Shown: positions 16,071 through 24,457 of the stretch, piece by piece | Layout of the letters: the number at the start of each line of letters is the position of its first letter | Position numbering within the stretch: the stretch's first letter is position 1 | From: Pedococcus dokdonensis | GTDB lineage: Bacteria > Actinomycetota > Actinomycetes > Actinomycetales > Dermatophilaceae | Length of the DNA: 64,000 nucleotides | Assembly: GCF_900104525.1 (NCBI RefSeq) | Contig: NZ_LT629711.1 | Location: forward strand, 2,604,001 to 2,668,000 | Direction of reading: 5' to 3' | Notes under the pieces: model-generated | What the model saw: only the letters and a program-made list of their open reading frames with translations | Told to the model about the DNA's origin: nothing | Database searches by the model: none | Position numbers and translations under genes: made by a program

Positions 16071-16526
16071 ATGACGTCCACCAGCTTCACCGTGCACACC
16101 ACCTTGTCGCCGCGCGAGGTCCTCGACGTGATCACCGACTTCGGGCCCGACCGCTCGAAGTGGTGGCCGAACGTCGACGAGGCGCACTTCACCCTCCATG
16201 ACCGGGGCACGGACTGGGCCGAGGTGACCGAGGGCACCGGAATGGGGTGGGAGCGCGAGCGCTACTCGTGGGATGCCTCGGCCGGGACCGTCACCATCGA
16301 CACGCTCGACTCGAACCTCTGGGGGCCGGGCAGCCAGTGGCGCTACGCGATCACGCCGTCGGGTGGCGGCTCGGACCTGAAGGTCACGCTGGACCGCAAG
16401 CCCAAGTCCTTGACGGGGCGGGTCGTCGCGACCCTCATCCCCCTCGTCGGAGCGCGCACGCTGGGCAAGCAGTTCGAGTCGGTGCTCCGGCGTGCCGAGA
16501 GCAGGAGGCGCGACCTCGGCGGCTGA
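16071..16526 (+). CDS. SRPBCC (START-like) family protein
   Basis: 151 aa; the ATG at 16071 has GAGTGAGGAG before it. The opening TSTSFTVHTTLSPREVLDVI, the central WGPGSQWRYAITPSGGGSD and the C-terminal helix VGARTLGKQFESVLRRAESR follow the helix-grip fold of polyketide cyclase/SRPBCC proteins, which bind hydrophobic ligands in a deep pocket. No membrane segment. Ligand and function are unknown. Confidence 0.75.
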   Translation: MTSTSFTVHTTLSPREVLDVITDFGPDRSKWWPNVDEAHFTLHDRGTDWAEVTEGTGMGWERERYSWDASAGTVTIDTLDSNLWGPGSQWRYAITPSGGGSDLKVTLDRKPKSLTGRVVATLIPLVGARTLGKQFESVLRRAESRRRDLGG

Positions 16527-16562
16527 ACGAAGTCACACCCCTCAGCAGCAGGCGGCGGCGGT

Positions 16563-16688
16563 CGGCTCAACCCGGATCTCGTCGACCGCAGTGGTGCCGG
16601 CCAGGGCGTCGACCCGGTGCGACCGATCCGCGACGAGATCAAGCAGCGCGTGACGACGCAGCGGGGGCTGAACGCAGTGGCCACCTGA
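16563..16688 (+). pseudogene. 3' remnant of an arsenate reductase / low-molecular-weight phosphatase gene
   Basis: The frame reading LNPDLVDRSGAGQGVDPVRP then IRDEIKQRVT to a stop at 16686-16688 resembles the C-terminus of actinobacterial ArsC-type proteins, which end with a D(P)AGQ..VxxVRPIRDEIxxRV motif. No start codon, P-loop (CX5R) or upstream body is present: the preceding bases belong to the SRPBCC gene. It looks like the end of a deleted gene left next to a tRNA gene. Similarity is from memory of the family, so the call is moderate. Confidence 0.45.
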
Positions 16689-16712
16689 GCGCTCCCGGCA
16701 CGCCAGTCACAG

Positions 16713-16785
16713 AGCCGACGAGGGGACTTGAACCCCTAACCCCCTGTTTACAAGACAGGTGCGCTGCCAATTGCGCCACGCCGGC
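16713..16785 (-). tRNA. tRNA-Thr (anticodon TGT)
   Basis: On the minus strand a complete 73-base cloverleaf runs from GCCGGCG (16785-16779) to CGTCGGC plus discriminator T (16713). The acceptor stem pairs with one G-T wobble. The anticodon loop is CTTGTAA inside a CCTGT/ACAGG stem, giving anticodon UGU (reads ACA). The T arm has GGTTCAAGTCC. CCA is not encoded. A TACGAT -10-like hexamer lies just upstream at about 16813-16818. Confidence 0.95.
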
Positions 16786-16874
16786 ATGCCTGCCGAGGCA
16801 GACGGCGACGATCGTACCGGCGGCGGGACTCGCGCCCGGAATCCCCGGCGACCACGCGGCATACGCCCCCCCTT

Positions 16875-16949
16875 CGCACTTCTGGCCACCTGTGCGGCAC
16901 CGGAGCCCCGGATCGGGGGCTGGGTGCGGCACCAGTGGCCAGAAGTGCG
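16875..16949. repeat. Dispersed hairpin repeat, copy 1
   Basis: A 75-base imperfect hairpin. Outer arms are a perfect 15-base inverted repeat, 16875-16889 (CGCACTTCTGGCCAC) with 16935-16949. Inside lie two direct TGCGGCACC copies (16893 and 16925 regions) and an inner AGCCCC/GGGGCT stem. A second copy with the same arms and the same internal GTGCGGCACC segment is at 58706-58773. It lies between tRNA-Thr and the rpf gene. Confidence 0.75.
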
Positions 16950-16961
16950 GGTGGAGCCGCG

Positions 16962-17684
16962 TCAGCGGGCGTTGAGGTAGCTCTGCAGCGTGCGGACCGT
17001 GGCGCGGTCGAGGTGGCGGGCACCGTTGTGGCGGGCGCCGATCTTGGTCTGCAGGGCGCGCACAGTGCGCGGGCCGATGATGCCGTCGGGCGCCGAGCCG
17101 ACCTTGCGCTGCAGGGCTTTCACGTCCGTGCGCGACAGCGTGCCGTTGACCGAGCCGCCCACCCACCGCTCGATCGCGGCGTTGGTCTTCGGGCCGCGGA
17201 TGCCGTCGACCACGAGCTTGCCTGCGCGGTGCGACACGGCCGGGGCCTTGCGGGTGGTGGAGCGCGACGCGGTGCTGGTGGTCGTGCGGGCGTTGACCGC
17301 TGCGCCGTTGGCCCGGGTCAGTCCGGCGCGGGCGCCACACGTCGGCCACGCACCGGGGCCCTGCGACGCGAGCACCTTCTGGGCGATGGTGATCTGCTCC
17401 GCCTTGGTCGCGCGGTTGGCGGTCGCCGCGTAGCGCTCGCCACCGAAGCCGTCCCACGTGCGGTCGGAGAACTGCAGCCCGCCGTAGTAGCCGTTGCCGG
17501 TGTTGATCGACCAGTTGCCCCCGCTCTCGCAGGCGGCGACGCGGTCCCAGACCGTCGAGGCCTGGGCGCTGGTGGCAGTGGCCATGCCGCCGGCGACGGT
17601 GGCGACGCCGGCCACGGCGACTCCGGTGACGCGACGGCGGACGGGCTTGGCCTTCCGAGCAGAGTGCTTGGGGGCATAGAACAT
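16962..17684 (-). CDS. Resuscitation-promoting factor-like transglycosylase
   Basis: 240 aa with a signal peptide (basic start, then VTGVAVAGVATVAGGMATAT and cleavage near AQA/ST). The Rpf domain follows (about 44-118): STVWDRVAACESGGNWSINT with the catalytic glutamate in CESGGNW, and YYGGLQFSDRTWDGFGGERY. Two peptidoglycan-binding-like repeats end the protein (VVDGIRGPKTNAAIERWVG and PDGIIGPRTVRALQ). It is secreted and cleaves peptidoglycan to help dormant cells resume growth. The leader carries a c-di-AMP riboswitch, as for rpf genes of Streptomyces. Confidence 0.9.
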   Translation of the reverse strand: MFYAPKHSARKAKPVRRRVTGVAVAGVATVAGGMATATSAQASTVWDRVAACESGGNWSINTGNGYYGGLQFSDRTWDGFGGERYAATANRATKAEQITIAQKVLASQGPGAWPTCGARAGLTRANGAAVNARTTTSTASRSTTRKAPAVSHRAGKLVVDGIRGPKTNAAIERWVGGSVNGTLSRTDVKALQRKVGSAPDGIIGPRTVRALQTKIGARHNGARHLDRATVRTLQSYLNAR

Positions 17685-18002
17685 TGCGGGGGGTCCTCTC
17701 CTGACCGGCGCCTGCGAGGTGAGCTGTCGGGTTCGGACTGTCAGGTGCCCGGCCGGCGGACCGGCTTCACCCCAAGGCCACCGTGGTGGCCGCGTGTGGG
17801 TCCCCCGCCCTCGTCTGCCCGGAGATCTTCCGGCGAGTCACCCACGTGACGAGGCTCGGCGCAGTGGGTGTGCATGTGGCTGTCTGGGTATGCCGTGTGC
17901 AGTTGTGTCCGCAGGCCGCAGAAGTGGCGCGCAGGTATGACATGACACCGTAGGCGTCTGCCGGGGGCCTCACAACCGAATCGGGCAATTTGCCTGCGGT
18001 TG
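17685..18002. other. Gene-free leader and promoter region of rpf
   Basis: This 318-base stretch holds the riboswitch (17708-17840), its 5' flank, and one GTATGCCG octamer at 17888. A TATGACATGAC-like AT-richer patch near 17935-17945 may hold the promoter. No ORF with coding character is visible. A long palindrome follows at 18003. Confidence 0.6.
17708..17840 (-). promoter_or_regulatory. c-di-AMP (ydaO/yuaA-type) riboswitch
   Basis: Reading the minus strand, conserved pieces occur in order: GGGGGACCC, CCTTGGGGTGAAGCC, and near the 3' end GAACCCGACAGCTCACCTCG followed by CAGGCG. The last block is the hallmark end of the ydaO riboswitch class, known to control rpf and other wall-lytic genes in actinomycetes and to switch expression off at high c-di-AMP. 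It lies 24-156 bases upstream of the rpf ATG, with AGGAGAGGA as the downstream ribosome site. Boundaries are approximate. Confidence 0.8.
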
Positions 18003-18041
18003 GAGGTGATAACCGACCGGATTCCGGTCGGTTATCACCTC
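18003..18041. terminator. 39-base perfect palindrome, probable terminator
   Basis: Arms 18003-18020 (GAGGTGATAACCGACCGG) and 18024-18041 form an 18-base-pair perfect stem with a three-base loop. It lies 21 bases after the ThrE stop on the minus strand and just upstream of the rpf promoter region, so it most likely ends the kinase-ThrE transcript. An operator role is possible because the core GATAACCGACCGG is a clean dyad. Confidence 0.65.
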
Positions 18042-18062
18042 GAACGGGATGGGGAAGGCGGG

Positions 18063-19643
18063 TCAGCGGCGGCGGGCCCGGCGTTTCTGCACCATCCGGT
18101 GGTCGAACGGCGCCGCCACGAACTCGCCCAGCACGCTGCCCGCCGCGATCGCGAGCAGCACCGCCATCGCCCCGAGCAGCGTGGTCAGTCCGCCTTGGAG
18201 CGACAGCGACCCGCTGTCGGCCGACGAGCCGTTCACCATCTCGTAGAGCCCGCGGAAGATCGCCAGACCGGGGAGCAGGCCATAGGAGGCCGGGACCACG
18301 AGCACCATCGCCGGCGCGCCCATCCGCAGGGCTAGGAGCCGCCCGGCACACCCGAGGACGATCGCCGCCAGCCCGGCCGCGGACAGCTGTCCCAGGCCGT
18401 CGACCTGGGCCACCAGCAAGGACACCGCCACCCCGACCGCGCAGAGCAGCCCGGACGGCAGCACCAACAGGCGCTGGCTGCGCAGCGACACCGCACCGGC
18501 CACCCCCACCACGAACGCCCCCACCACCGCGAGCAGCACCGGGGCGTCCAGCGCACGGGTCGAGAGGATCGACGGCGAGGCCAGCTGCAGGTCGAGGACC
18601 CCCGTCAGGGCCAGGGCCAGCTGCAGCCCGGTGGCCACCCCGAGGATGATCCCCGCGGTGGTGAGGAAGACCGCGAACATCCGGCCGGCCCCGGTGACCG
18701 AGTAGCCCGAGATCGCGTCCTCGAACGCCGACGCGACGGTGCGCCCCGGGAGCAGCACGGTGATGCCACCCGCCACGATGAAGGCGAAGTCCGACGACGA
18801 CACGGGCAGCCACCCGTTCGCGCCGAGGCTGAACGCGCCCCACGCGATCGCGGTCGCGAGGAAACCGCCGATGGCGCACTGGTAGAAGTCCGGCAGCCCG
18901 CCCCGCCCGAGGGCTCGCGCGGCATACCCGACGAGGAGGGCTGACAGCCCCGCGACGAGAGCTGCGACCGGACCCGCCCCGAGCATCACCGCGATGGCTG
19001 CGGCAAGCAGGCCGAGCGCACCGCGCACCGTCCACTTCGGCCAGAACCGCGGAGCTCGGCGGATCTCGCGCAGCTGGGCCGCCGCCGCCTCGCGGTCGTA
19101 GGAGCCCGCCACCAGGCTCTCGACGAACTCGTGGACCGCGGTCAGCCGAGCGAAGTCACGGGTCGAGGAGCGGACCACGCGCAGCATCGTGATCGGGACA
19201 CCCGAGGCCGTCGTGCACTGCACCAACAGGGACTGCAGGGTGATGTCGACCTCGACGTTGTCGAGCCCCGCCGCGGCGGACACGGCGACCACCGATGACT
19301 CCACCTGGGGGGCGCCGGCACCGCAGCGCAGCATCAGCTCGCCGACGCGCAGCGCCAGGTCGAGCGAGGCGCGGGCCTCGCGCTCCTCGGCGGCCGCCTG
19401 GCGCACCCGAGGGTTGCGATAGGGGGTGTGCCGCAGCGACTCGACCATCGGCAGCGTCTCGGTCAGCTCCTCGCTGCGCCAGATCCGGCTCTGCCGCAGG
19501 ACAGGTCGCCGCTTCGCGGGGCGGGCACCGGGCGCACCGGGCGCACCGGGCGCACCGGACGCACCGGACGCACCCGCGCCCGCACCCGCACCGACTCCCG
19601 CGCCCGTTCCCGCGCTCGGCCGGTCCGAGCCGCCGTCGCTCAT
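18063..19643 (-). CDS. ThrE-family threonine/serine exporter
   Basis: 526 aa. The ATG at 19643 shares a base with the kinase stop (TGATG), so translation is coupled. The first ~45 residues are low complexity (GAGAG and GAP repeats). The soluble ThrE domain (about 70-200) includes LRVGELMLRCGAGAPQVESS and VDITLQSLLVQCTTASG; about ten membrane segments follow. It should export threonine and serine. The coupling to a membrane-anchored kinase is unusual and suggests phospho-control, perhaps on the disordered N-terminus; that is inference. Confidence 0.85.
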   Translation of the reverse strand: MSDGGSDRPSAGTGAGVGAGAGAGASGASGAPGAPGAPGARPAKRRPVLRQSRIWRSEELTETLPMVESLRHTPYRNPRVRQAAAEEREARASLDLALRVGELMLRCGAGAPQVESSVVAVSAAAGLDNVEVDITLQSLLVQCTTASGVPITMLRVVRSSTRDFARLTAVHEFVESLVAGSYDREAAAAQLREIRRAPRFWPKWTVRGALGLLAAAIAVMLGAGPVAALVAGLSALLVGYAARALGRGGLPDFYQCAIGGFLATAIAWGAFSLGANGWLPVSSSDFAFIVAGGITVLLPGRTVASAFEDAISGYSVTGAGRMFAVFLTTAGIILGVATGLQLALALTGVLDLQLASPSILSTRALDAPVLLAVVGAFVVGVAGAVSLRSQRLLVLPSGLLCAVGVAVSLLVAQVDGLGQLSAAGLAAIVLGCAGRLLALRMGAPAMVLVVPASYGLLPGLAIFRGLYEMVNGSSADSGSLSLQGGLTTLLGAMAVLLAIAAGSVLGEFVAAPFDHRMVQKRRARRR

Positions 19644-21382
19644 CAGGGCAGGCCCACGCCGGGCAGCTGCGACGGCGCGTCGGACGGCCACCACACCGGC
19701 ACGCCGGCGTGCTGCAACGCGAGCAGGACCAGCGCGGCCGCGCCCAGGAGCGCGACACCCACGAGGACCTGGGTGGCTCGCGGACCACGGCTGACGCCGC
19801 GCACGATGCTGCGGGTGCCGCGCCGGAGCCCGGAACCGCCCGGACCCCACCAGCCCATCAGGACGCCCACGGCGGCACCCACCGCGAGCGCGCCCGAGGA
19901 GTTGGGCTGCGGGTCGCCCCCGTAGGCGGCCACTGCTCCGAGCGCCGCGCTGAAGACGGCGCAGATGCCCACGAGGAGCGGAAGGATCAGGCTCACCACG
20001 GTCGCGAGCGCGCCGACCACGAGGTGCCACGGACTGGCCACGACGGCCATCGGGACGTCAGAGCGCCGCACGCCCTTCTGGTGCCTGCGCAGCACCAGCG
20101 AGGTGACCGATCGATCCGCGGTGCGGGCGGCCCACGACCACACGACGGCGACGACCGCAGCCACCACCGGGAACCCGGCGAAGCCCGCCACCAGCGCGGC
20201 GGCCAGGGCCAGCAGGGTGCCGGTGCGGGCCGGACGCCCGATCCGAGGGTCGGGCTGACCCGGGCCCCCCTCCCACGCGGCCTGCCACTCCGACACCTCA
20301 CCGTCCTGCTGGTCCCACGGGACGAGCTCGCCCTCAGGCTCGGCGGCCCACTGCGGCTCGGAAGACCAGGCAGGCTCGGGCGACCACGCCGCCCCGGGGC
20401 GCGGGTCGGGCGCAGGCGCAGGCGCAGGCGCGGGTGCGAGCGGAGCGGGTGCGGCAGCGACCTCCGGCCGGTCCCAGCGGGCGGTCGGCCGGTGGGAGAA
20501 CGCCTGGGTGTCGCGCGACGGTGCCGTCAGCGCCTCGGTCACCGGCTGCCCGGAGGCGTAGCGCTCCAGCGCGTCGACGACCTCGTCGGCGTCGGGGCGC
20601 TCGCGGGGCACCGGCGACAAGGCGGCATACAGCAGGGGCGCGAGGCGCGGGTCGACACCGGTGAGGTCGGCCTCGCCGCGGCTCACCCGCGACAGGACCA
20701 CGTCCATCGGGCCACGACCGAACGGTGGCGCGCCGCTGGCGGCGTAGGCGAGGGTCGCCGCCCAGCCCCACCAGTCGGTGGCCTCGGTGACCGGCGCCCC
20801 CTCCACCACCTCGGGCGACAGGTAGCCGGGTGTGCCCATCACGAGGCCGGTCATCGTGATGCGGACGTCGTCGGCCACGTGGGCGATCCCGAAGTCGATG
20901 AGCACCGGGTCGCCGTCGAGCAGCAGGACGTTGCCCGGCTTGAGGTCGCGGTGGATGACGTCGGCCTCGTGGATCGCGTCGAGCGCCTCGGCCAGCCCGC
21001 GCCCCAGCCGCAGCAGCTCCGCGCCGCGGATCGGCCCGGACTCCTTGACCACGTCGTCGAGGGCGGGCCCGGGCACGTAGCGGGTGACGAGGTAGGGGCG
21101 CTCCCCGTCGAGGTCGGCGTCGATGACGGCGGCGACCCGGGAGTCGCGGATCCGGCTGAGCACCTGCACCTCGCGGGCCAGCCGGGTGCGGGCGTCACGG
21201 TCGTGCGCCACGTGGGGGCGCAGCAGCTTCAGCGCGACGGCCCGGCCGCTGGGGTCGAGCGCGAGGTGCACCACGCCCATCCCGCCCTCGCCGAGCTGCT
21301 GGATGAGGCGGTAGGGACCGATGCGGGGGCCCTCGGGCACGGCCGAGCCGCCCTCACTGCCCTCGATCGCCTCCGTCGTCAT
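19643..21382 (-). CDS. Membrane-anchored Ser/Thr protein kinase
   Basis: 579 aa. The kinase domain (about 22-275) has the P-loop QLGEGGMGVVHLA, the ATP lysine in VALKLL, the catalytic loop VIHRDLKPGNVLL, DFG in LIDFGIAH, and GTPGYLSPE. A Pro/Ala-rich linker (about 290-385) leads to four or so membrane helices in the last 180 residues rather than the PASTA repeats of PknB. It would sense or act at the membrane. The gene is probably leaderless: TACCCT lies seven bases before the ATG. It heads a two-gene operon with ThrE. Confidence 0.88.
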   Translation of the reverse strand: MTTEAIEGSEGGSAVPEGPRIGPYRLIQQLGEGGMGVVHLALDPSGRAVALKLLRPHVAHDRDARTRLAREVQVLSRIRDSRVAAVIDADLDGERPYLVTRYVPGPALDDVVKESGPIRGAELLRLGRGLAEALDAIHEADVIHRDLKPGNVLLLDGDPVLIDFGIAHVADDVRITMTGLVMGTPGYLSPEVVEGAPVTEATDWWGWAATLAYAASGAPPFGRGPMDVVLSRVSRGEADLTGVDPRLAPLLYAALSPVPRERPDADEVVDALERYASGQPVTEALTAPSRDTQAFSHRPTARWDRPEVAAAPAPLAPAPAPAPAPDPRPGAAWSPEPAWSSEPQWAAEPEGELVPWDQQDGEVSEWQAAWEGGPGQPDPRIGRPARTGTLLALAAALVAGFAGFPVVAAVVAVVWSWAARTADRSVTSLVLRRHQKGVRRSDVPMAVVASPWHLVVGALATVVSLILPLLVGICAVFSAALGAVAAYGGDPQPNSSGALAVGAAVGVLMGWWGPGGSGLRRGTRSIVRGVSRGPRATQVLVGVALLGAAALVLLALQHAGVPVWWPSDAPSQLPGVGLP

Positions 21383-21389
21383 CCCCCCA

Positions 21390-21395
21390 AGGGTA
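21390..21395 (-). promoter_or_regulatory. -10 element of the kinase gene (leaderless)
   Basis: TACCCT on the minus strand, seven bases before the ATG at 21382. Transcription would start at or next to the start codon. Confidence 0.55.
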
Positions 21396-21423
21396 GGCGA
21401 GTGACCCCTGTGAACTCGTGAGG

Positions 21424-21852
21424 CTACTGCTGGATGTAGCCCACGAGTTGGTCACGTTCGGACTGCAGCTCGTCGATCCGGTGCTTGACGATGTCGCCGA
21501 TGCTGACGATGGCCTGCAGCTTGCCGTCGACGACCACGGGCACGTGCCGGATCCGCATCTCGGTCATGGTGCGCGCCAGCTCCTCGATCGGGACGTCGAG
21601 CTCGGAGGTCTTCACGTCGGCGGTCATGATCGACCCCACCGGCGCCAGGAGCACCGCGGCGCCGTCCTTCTGGAGGTGGCGCACGACGTCACGCTCGCTG
21701 ACGATGCCCGTCACGGACTCGCCGTCGTCGCTCACCACCAGGGCGCCGATCCGGTGCTCGGCGAGCAGGTCGAGCAGCCGTTCCACGGTCTCCTCGGAGC
21801 GGATGGTGACCACCTGGCCACCCTTGCGTCGCACGACATCCGAGATCCTCAT
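21424..21852 (-). CDS. CBS-domain pair protein
   Basis: 142 aa from the ATG at 21852. Two CBS modules fill the protein: VRRKGGQVVTIRSEETVERL with IGALVVSDDGESVTGIVSER, and IMTADVKTSELDVPIEEL with IRHVPVVVDGKLQAIVSIGD. CBS pairs bind adenine nucleotides and report energy state; this stand-alone type is often linked to dormancy or stress. A -10 hexamer six bases before the ATG implies leaderless translation. It lies between the kinase gene and divergent otsA. Confidence 0.85.
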   Translation of the reverse strand: MRISDVVRRKGGQVVTIRSEETVERLLDLLAEHRIGALVVSDDGESVTGIVSERDVVRHLQKDGAAVLLAPVGSIMTADVKTSELDVPIEELARTMTEMRIRHVPVVVDGKLQAIVSIGDIVKHRIDELQSERDQLVGYIQQ

Positions 21853-21858
21853 GTTCAG

Positions 21859-21864
21859 ACGGTA
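21859..21864 (-). promoter_or_regulatory. -10 element of the CBS gene (leaderless)
   Basis: TACCGT on the minus strand, six bases before the ATG at 21852. Confidence 0.55.
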
Positions 21865-22042
21865 GACCGCTCGGGGGGCCACCGCTAGGGGAAGCCGACC
21901 GGGCGAGGGGCCCTGCCCACGGCGTTCGCGGGCGGTTCACGCGGGGTTCCCGTGCGGTTCGGGAGCGTCGGTGCGGGTATGCCGTGGGGCAGGCCAGCGT
22001 CATAGGGTTGGCTTCGCAACGACACCCTGGAGTTGATTTCCC

Positions 22043-23566
22043 GTGGCTCGCAGCCAGCACCAGTTCGACCTCGTCATCGCCGCCAACCGGCTGCCCGTCG
22101 ACCGGGTAGTCGGACCCGACGGGGAAGAGTCCTGGCGCACCAGCCCCGGGGGCCTGGTGACCGCGATGGAGTCGGTCATGCGGGGCCGTGAGGGCGCCTG
22201 GGTCGGCTGGGCCGGTGAGGCCGGCGAGGCCCCCAAGCCGTTCGTCGAGGACGACATGTACCTGCGTCCGGTGCCGCTGTCGGAGGACGAGGTCGCGCAC
22301 TACTACGAAGGCTTCAGCAACGACACGTTGTGGCCGATCTACCACGACGTGATCGTGCCCGCGACGTTCCACCGGTACTGGTTCACCGCCTACGAGGCGG
22401 TCAACCGCCGGTTCGCCGAGGCGGTCTGCGAGGTCGCCGCCAAGGGCGCGACGGTGTGGGTGCACGACTACCAGCTGCAGCTCGTGCCGGCGATGGTGCG
22501 CGAGATGCGCCCGGACGTGCGGATCGGCTGGTTCGACCACATCCCGTTCCCGCCGGTCGAGCTGTTCGCCCAGCTGCCGTGGCGGCGCGCGGTGCTGGAG
22601 GGTCTGCTCGGGGCCGACTACCTCGGCTTCCAGCGGGTCGCCGACGCCCAGAACTTCGTCCGGGCCTGCCGTCAGCTGCTCGGGCTGCCGACCAAGGGCG
22701 ACACGGTGTCGGTGTCCCGGGCCGACGACAGCCGGCGGGTGCGGGCCAGCGCAGTCCCTATCTCGATCGACTACGTCGGCCTCGAGGAGATCGCCAAGCG
22801 CCCCGAGACCCAGCAACGGGCCCAGGAGATCCGCGAGTCGCTGGGCAACCCACGGACCCTGCTGCTCGGGGTGGACCGGCTCGACTACACCAAGGGCATC
22901 GGCCACCGGATCAAGGCCTACGGCGAACTGCTCGAGGAGGGGAAGGTGTCGCCGCCCGACGAGGTGTTCGTCCAGGTGGCCACACCGAGCCGTGAGCGGG
23001 TCGCGGCGTACCGCGAGCTCCGCCAGGAGATCGAGGGCGAGGTGGGCCGGCTCAACGGCGAGCACAGCCGGATCGGCGCCCCGGCCGTGCACTACCTGCA
23101 CCACTCCTACCCGCGCCAGGAGATGGCGGCGCTCTTCCTCGCGGCCGACGTCGTCCTCGTGACCCCGCTGCGCGACGGCATGAACCTGGTCGCCAAGGAG
23201 TACGTCACCTGCCGCTACGACGAGGGCGGCGCGTTGGTGCTCTCGGAGTTCACCGGCGCGTTCCACGAGCTGCACCAGGCCTTCGTCTGCAACCCGCACG
23301 ACATCGAGGGGCTGAAGCAGACGATCATGCGGGCGATCGAGACGCCCGACAAGGAGAAGCGCCGGCTGATGCGCGCCATGCGTCGCCGGGTCGCCGACCA
23401 CGATGTGCAGCGCTGGGCCTCCCGGTTCCTCGAGGCGCTGGAGGTCGCGCCCGAGCGGCCCCAGCGGACCACGAAGGAGCAGAAGGCCGACGACGACCAC
23501 GCGCACGCCGACCGCCGGGCCCGCGAGCAGAACCACGCCGCCTCCGCCGTCCGGGCCACCTCGTGA
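22043..23566 (+). CDS. otsA: Trehalose-6-phosphate synthase
   Basis: 507 aa, GTG start with TGGAG upstream. Family 20 glycosyltransferase features are clear: the N-terminal LVIAANRLPVDRV, the WVHDYQLQLVPAMVREMRPD segment, the GVDRLDYTKGIGHRIKAY donor-site motif and the TPLRDGMNLVAKEYV motif. It joins UDP- or GDP/ADP-glucose to glucose-6-phosphate. The charged tail (KEQKADDDHAHADRRAREQ) is an extension. It overlaps otsB by four bases, so the two trehalose steps are coupled. Trehalose protects against drought and osmotic stress. Confidence 0.95.
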   Translation: MARSQHQFDLVIAANRLPVDRVVGPDGEESWRTSPGGLVTAMESVMRGREGAWVGWAGEAGEAPKPFVEDDMYLRPVPLSEDEVAHYYEGFSNDTLWPIYHDVIVPATFHRYWFTAYEAVNRRFAEAVCEVAAKGATVWVHDYQLQLVPAMVREMRPDVRIGWFDHIPFPPVELFAQLPWRRAVLEGLLGADYLGFQRVADAQNFVRACRQLLGLPTKGDTVSVSRADDSRRVRASAVPISIDYVGLEEIAKRPETQQRAQEIRESLGNPRTLLLGVDRLDYTKGIGHRIKAYGELLEEGKVSPPDEVFVQVATPSRERVAAYRELRQEIEGEVGRLNGEHSRIGAPAVHYLHHSYPRQEMAALFLAADVVLVTPLRDGMNLVAKEYVTCRYDEGGALVLSEFTGAFHELHQAFVCNPHDIEGLKQTIMRAIETPDKEKRRLMRAMRRRVADHDVQRWASRFLEALEVAPERPQRTTKEQKADDDHAHADRRAREQNHAASAVRATS

Positions 23567-24417
23567 GCGGACCAGCCGAGCGGTCCACGGACGCGCACCC
23601 CGACCTGTCCGCGGAAACTCCTGCGGACCGGCCTGCGGAGCTGCCCGCCGACCTGCCCGCTGAGCTGGTGACCGCGATCGGGCGGTTGGCCACCACGACG
23701 CGGCTGCTGGTGGCCTCCGACTTCGACGGGGTGCTCGCCCCCCTCGTGCTCGACCCGTCGGAGTCCCGCGCGCTGCCCGGCACCCTCGAGGCCCTCGAGG
23801 CCCTGGCGGCCCTGCCCGACACGCATGCCGCCGTCGTCTCGGGTCGCGACCTCGACACGCTCACCTCGCTGACCGGGCTGGCCGACAGCGCGGTGACCCG
23901 GATCGGCACCCACGGCGCGCAGAGCAGCCGCGGCACCGCCGCCGACCTCACCCCGGAGCAGCAGCAGACCCTCGAGCAGGTGACGCGCGAGCTCGAGGAG
24001 GTGTCGCAGGGTCGCCCGCCGGGCGGCTGGGTCGAGACCAAGCCCAGCGCGGTGGTGCTGCACACCCGGCGGATGACCGACCGGGCCGCGGCCGACGAGC
24101 TGGAGGCGGCCGCGCTCGAGGTGACCACGCGGCATACCGGCCTGCACGTCCTGCACGGCAAGCAGGTGGTCGAGGTGGGCGTGGTCCGGGCCGACAAGGG
24201 CACGGCCCTGGTGGCGCTGCGCGACGAGGTGGGTGCGCAGTCCGTCGCCTACTTCGGTGACGACGTGACCGACGAGGACGCGTTCCGGGCGCTCGGCGAC
24301 GACGACGTCACCGTGAAGGTCGGCGAGGGGGAGACGGCCGCGCGGTTCCGGGTCGACGGCCCCGAGCAGGCGGCCGCCGCGCTGATCCGGCTGGCCCGGC
24401 TCCGCGCCTCCCGCTGA
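23563..24417 (+). CDS. otsB: Trehalose-6-phosphate phosphatase
   Basis: 284 aa, GTG start overlapping the otsA stop (GTGA). HAD motifs: ASDFDGVLAPLV (motif I, about 48), VVSGRDLDTL (motif II), and the motif III/IV region VRADKGTALVAL with YFGDDVTDEDAFRALGDDD. The first 40 residues are rich in Asp, Pro and Ala. It dephosphorylates trehalose-6-phosphate to trehalose. Three perfect palindromes follow the stop. Confidence 0.95.
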   Translation: MSGPAERSTDAHPDLSAETPADRPAELPADLPAELVTAIGRLATTTRLLVASDFDGVLAPLVLDPSESRALPGTLEALEALAALPDTHAAVVSGRDLDTLTSLTGLADSAVTRIGTHGAQSSRGTAADLTPEQQQTLEQVTRELEEVSQGRPPGGWVETKPSAVVLHTRRMTDRAAADELEAAALEVTTRHTGLHVLHGKQVVEVGVVRADKGTALVALRDEVGAQSVAYFGDDVTDEDAFRALGDDDVTVKVGEGETAARFRVDGPEQAAAALIRLARLRASR

Positions 24418-24425
24418 CCCCTGCA

Positions 24426-24449
24426 GGAACCTTTGCTAGCAAAGGTTCC
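24426..24449. repeat. Perfect palindrome A after otsB
   Basis: 24-base perfect palindrome with core CCTTTGCTAGCAAAGG. It is far more A/T-rich than its surroundings. A CTGCAG site abuts it at 24421. As RNA it would form a tight hairpin. Confidence 0.85.
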
Positions 24450-24457
24450 GGGGAGAT

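Noticed and set aside
19500..19640. Tandem GCACCGGGCGCACCGG-type repeats, considered as a CRISPR or VNTR
   Set aside because: They encode the Gly-Ala-Pro-rich N-terminus of the ThrE protein; unit size is nine bases with no spacers.
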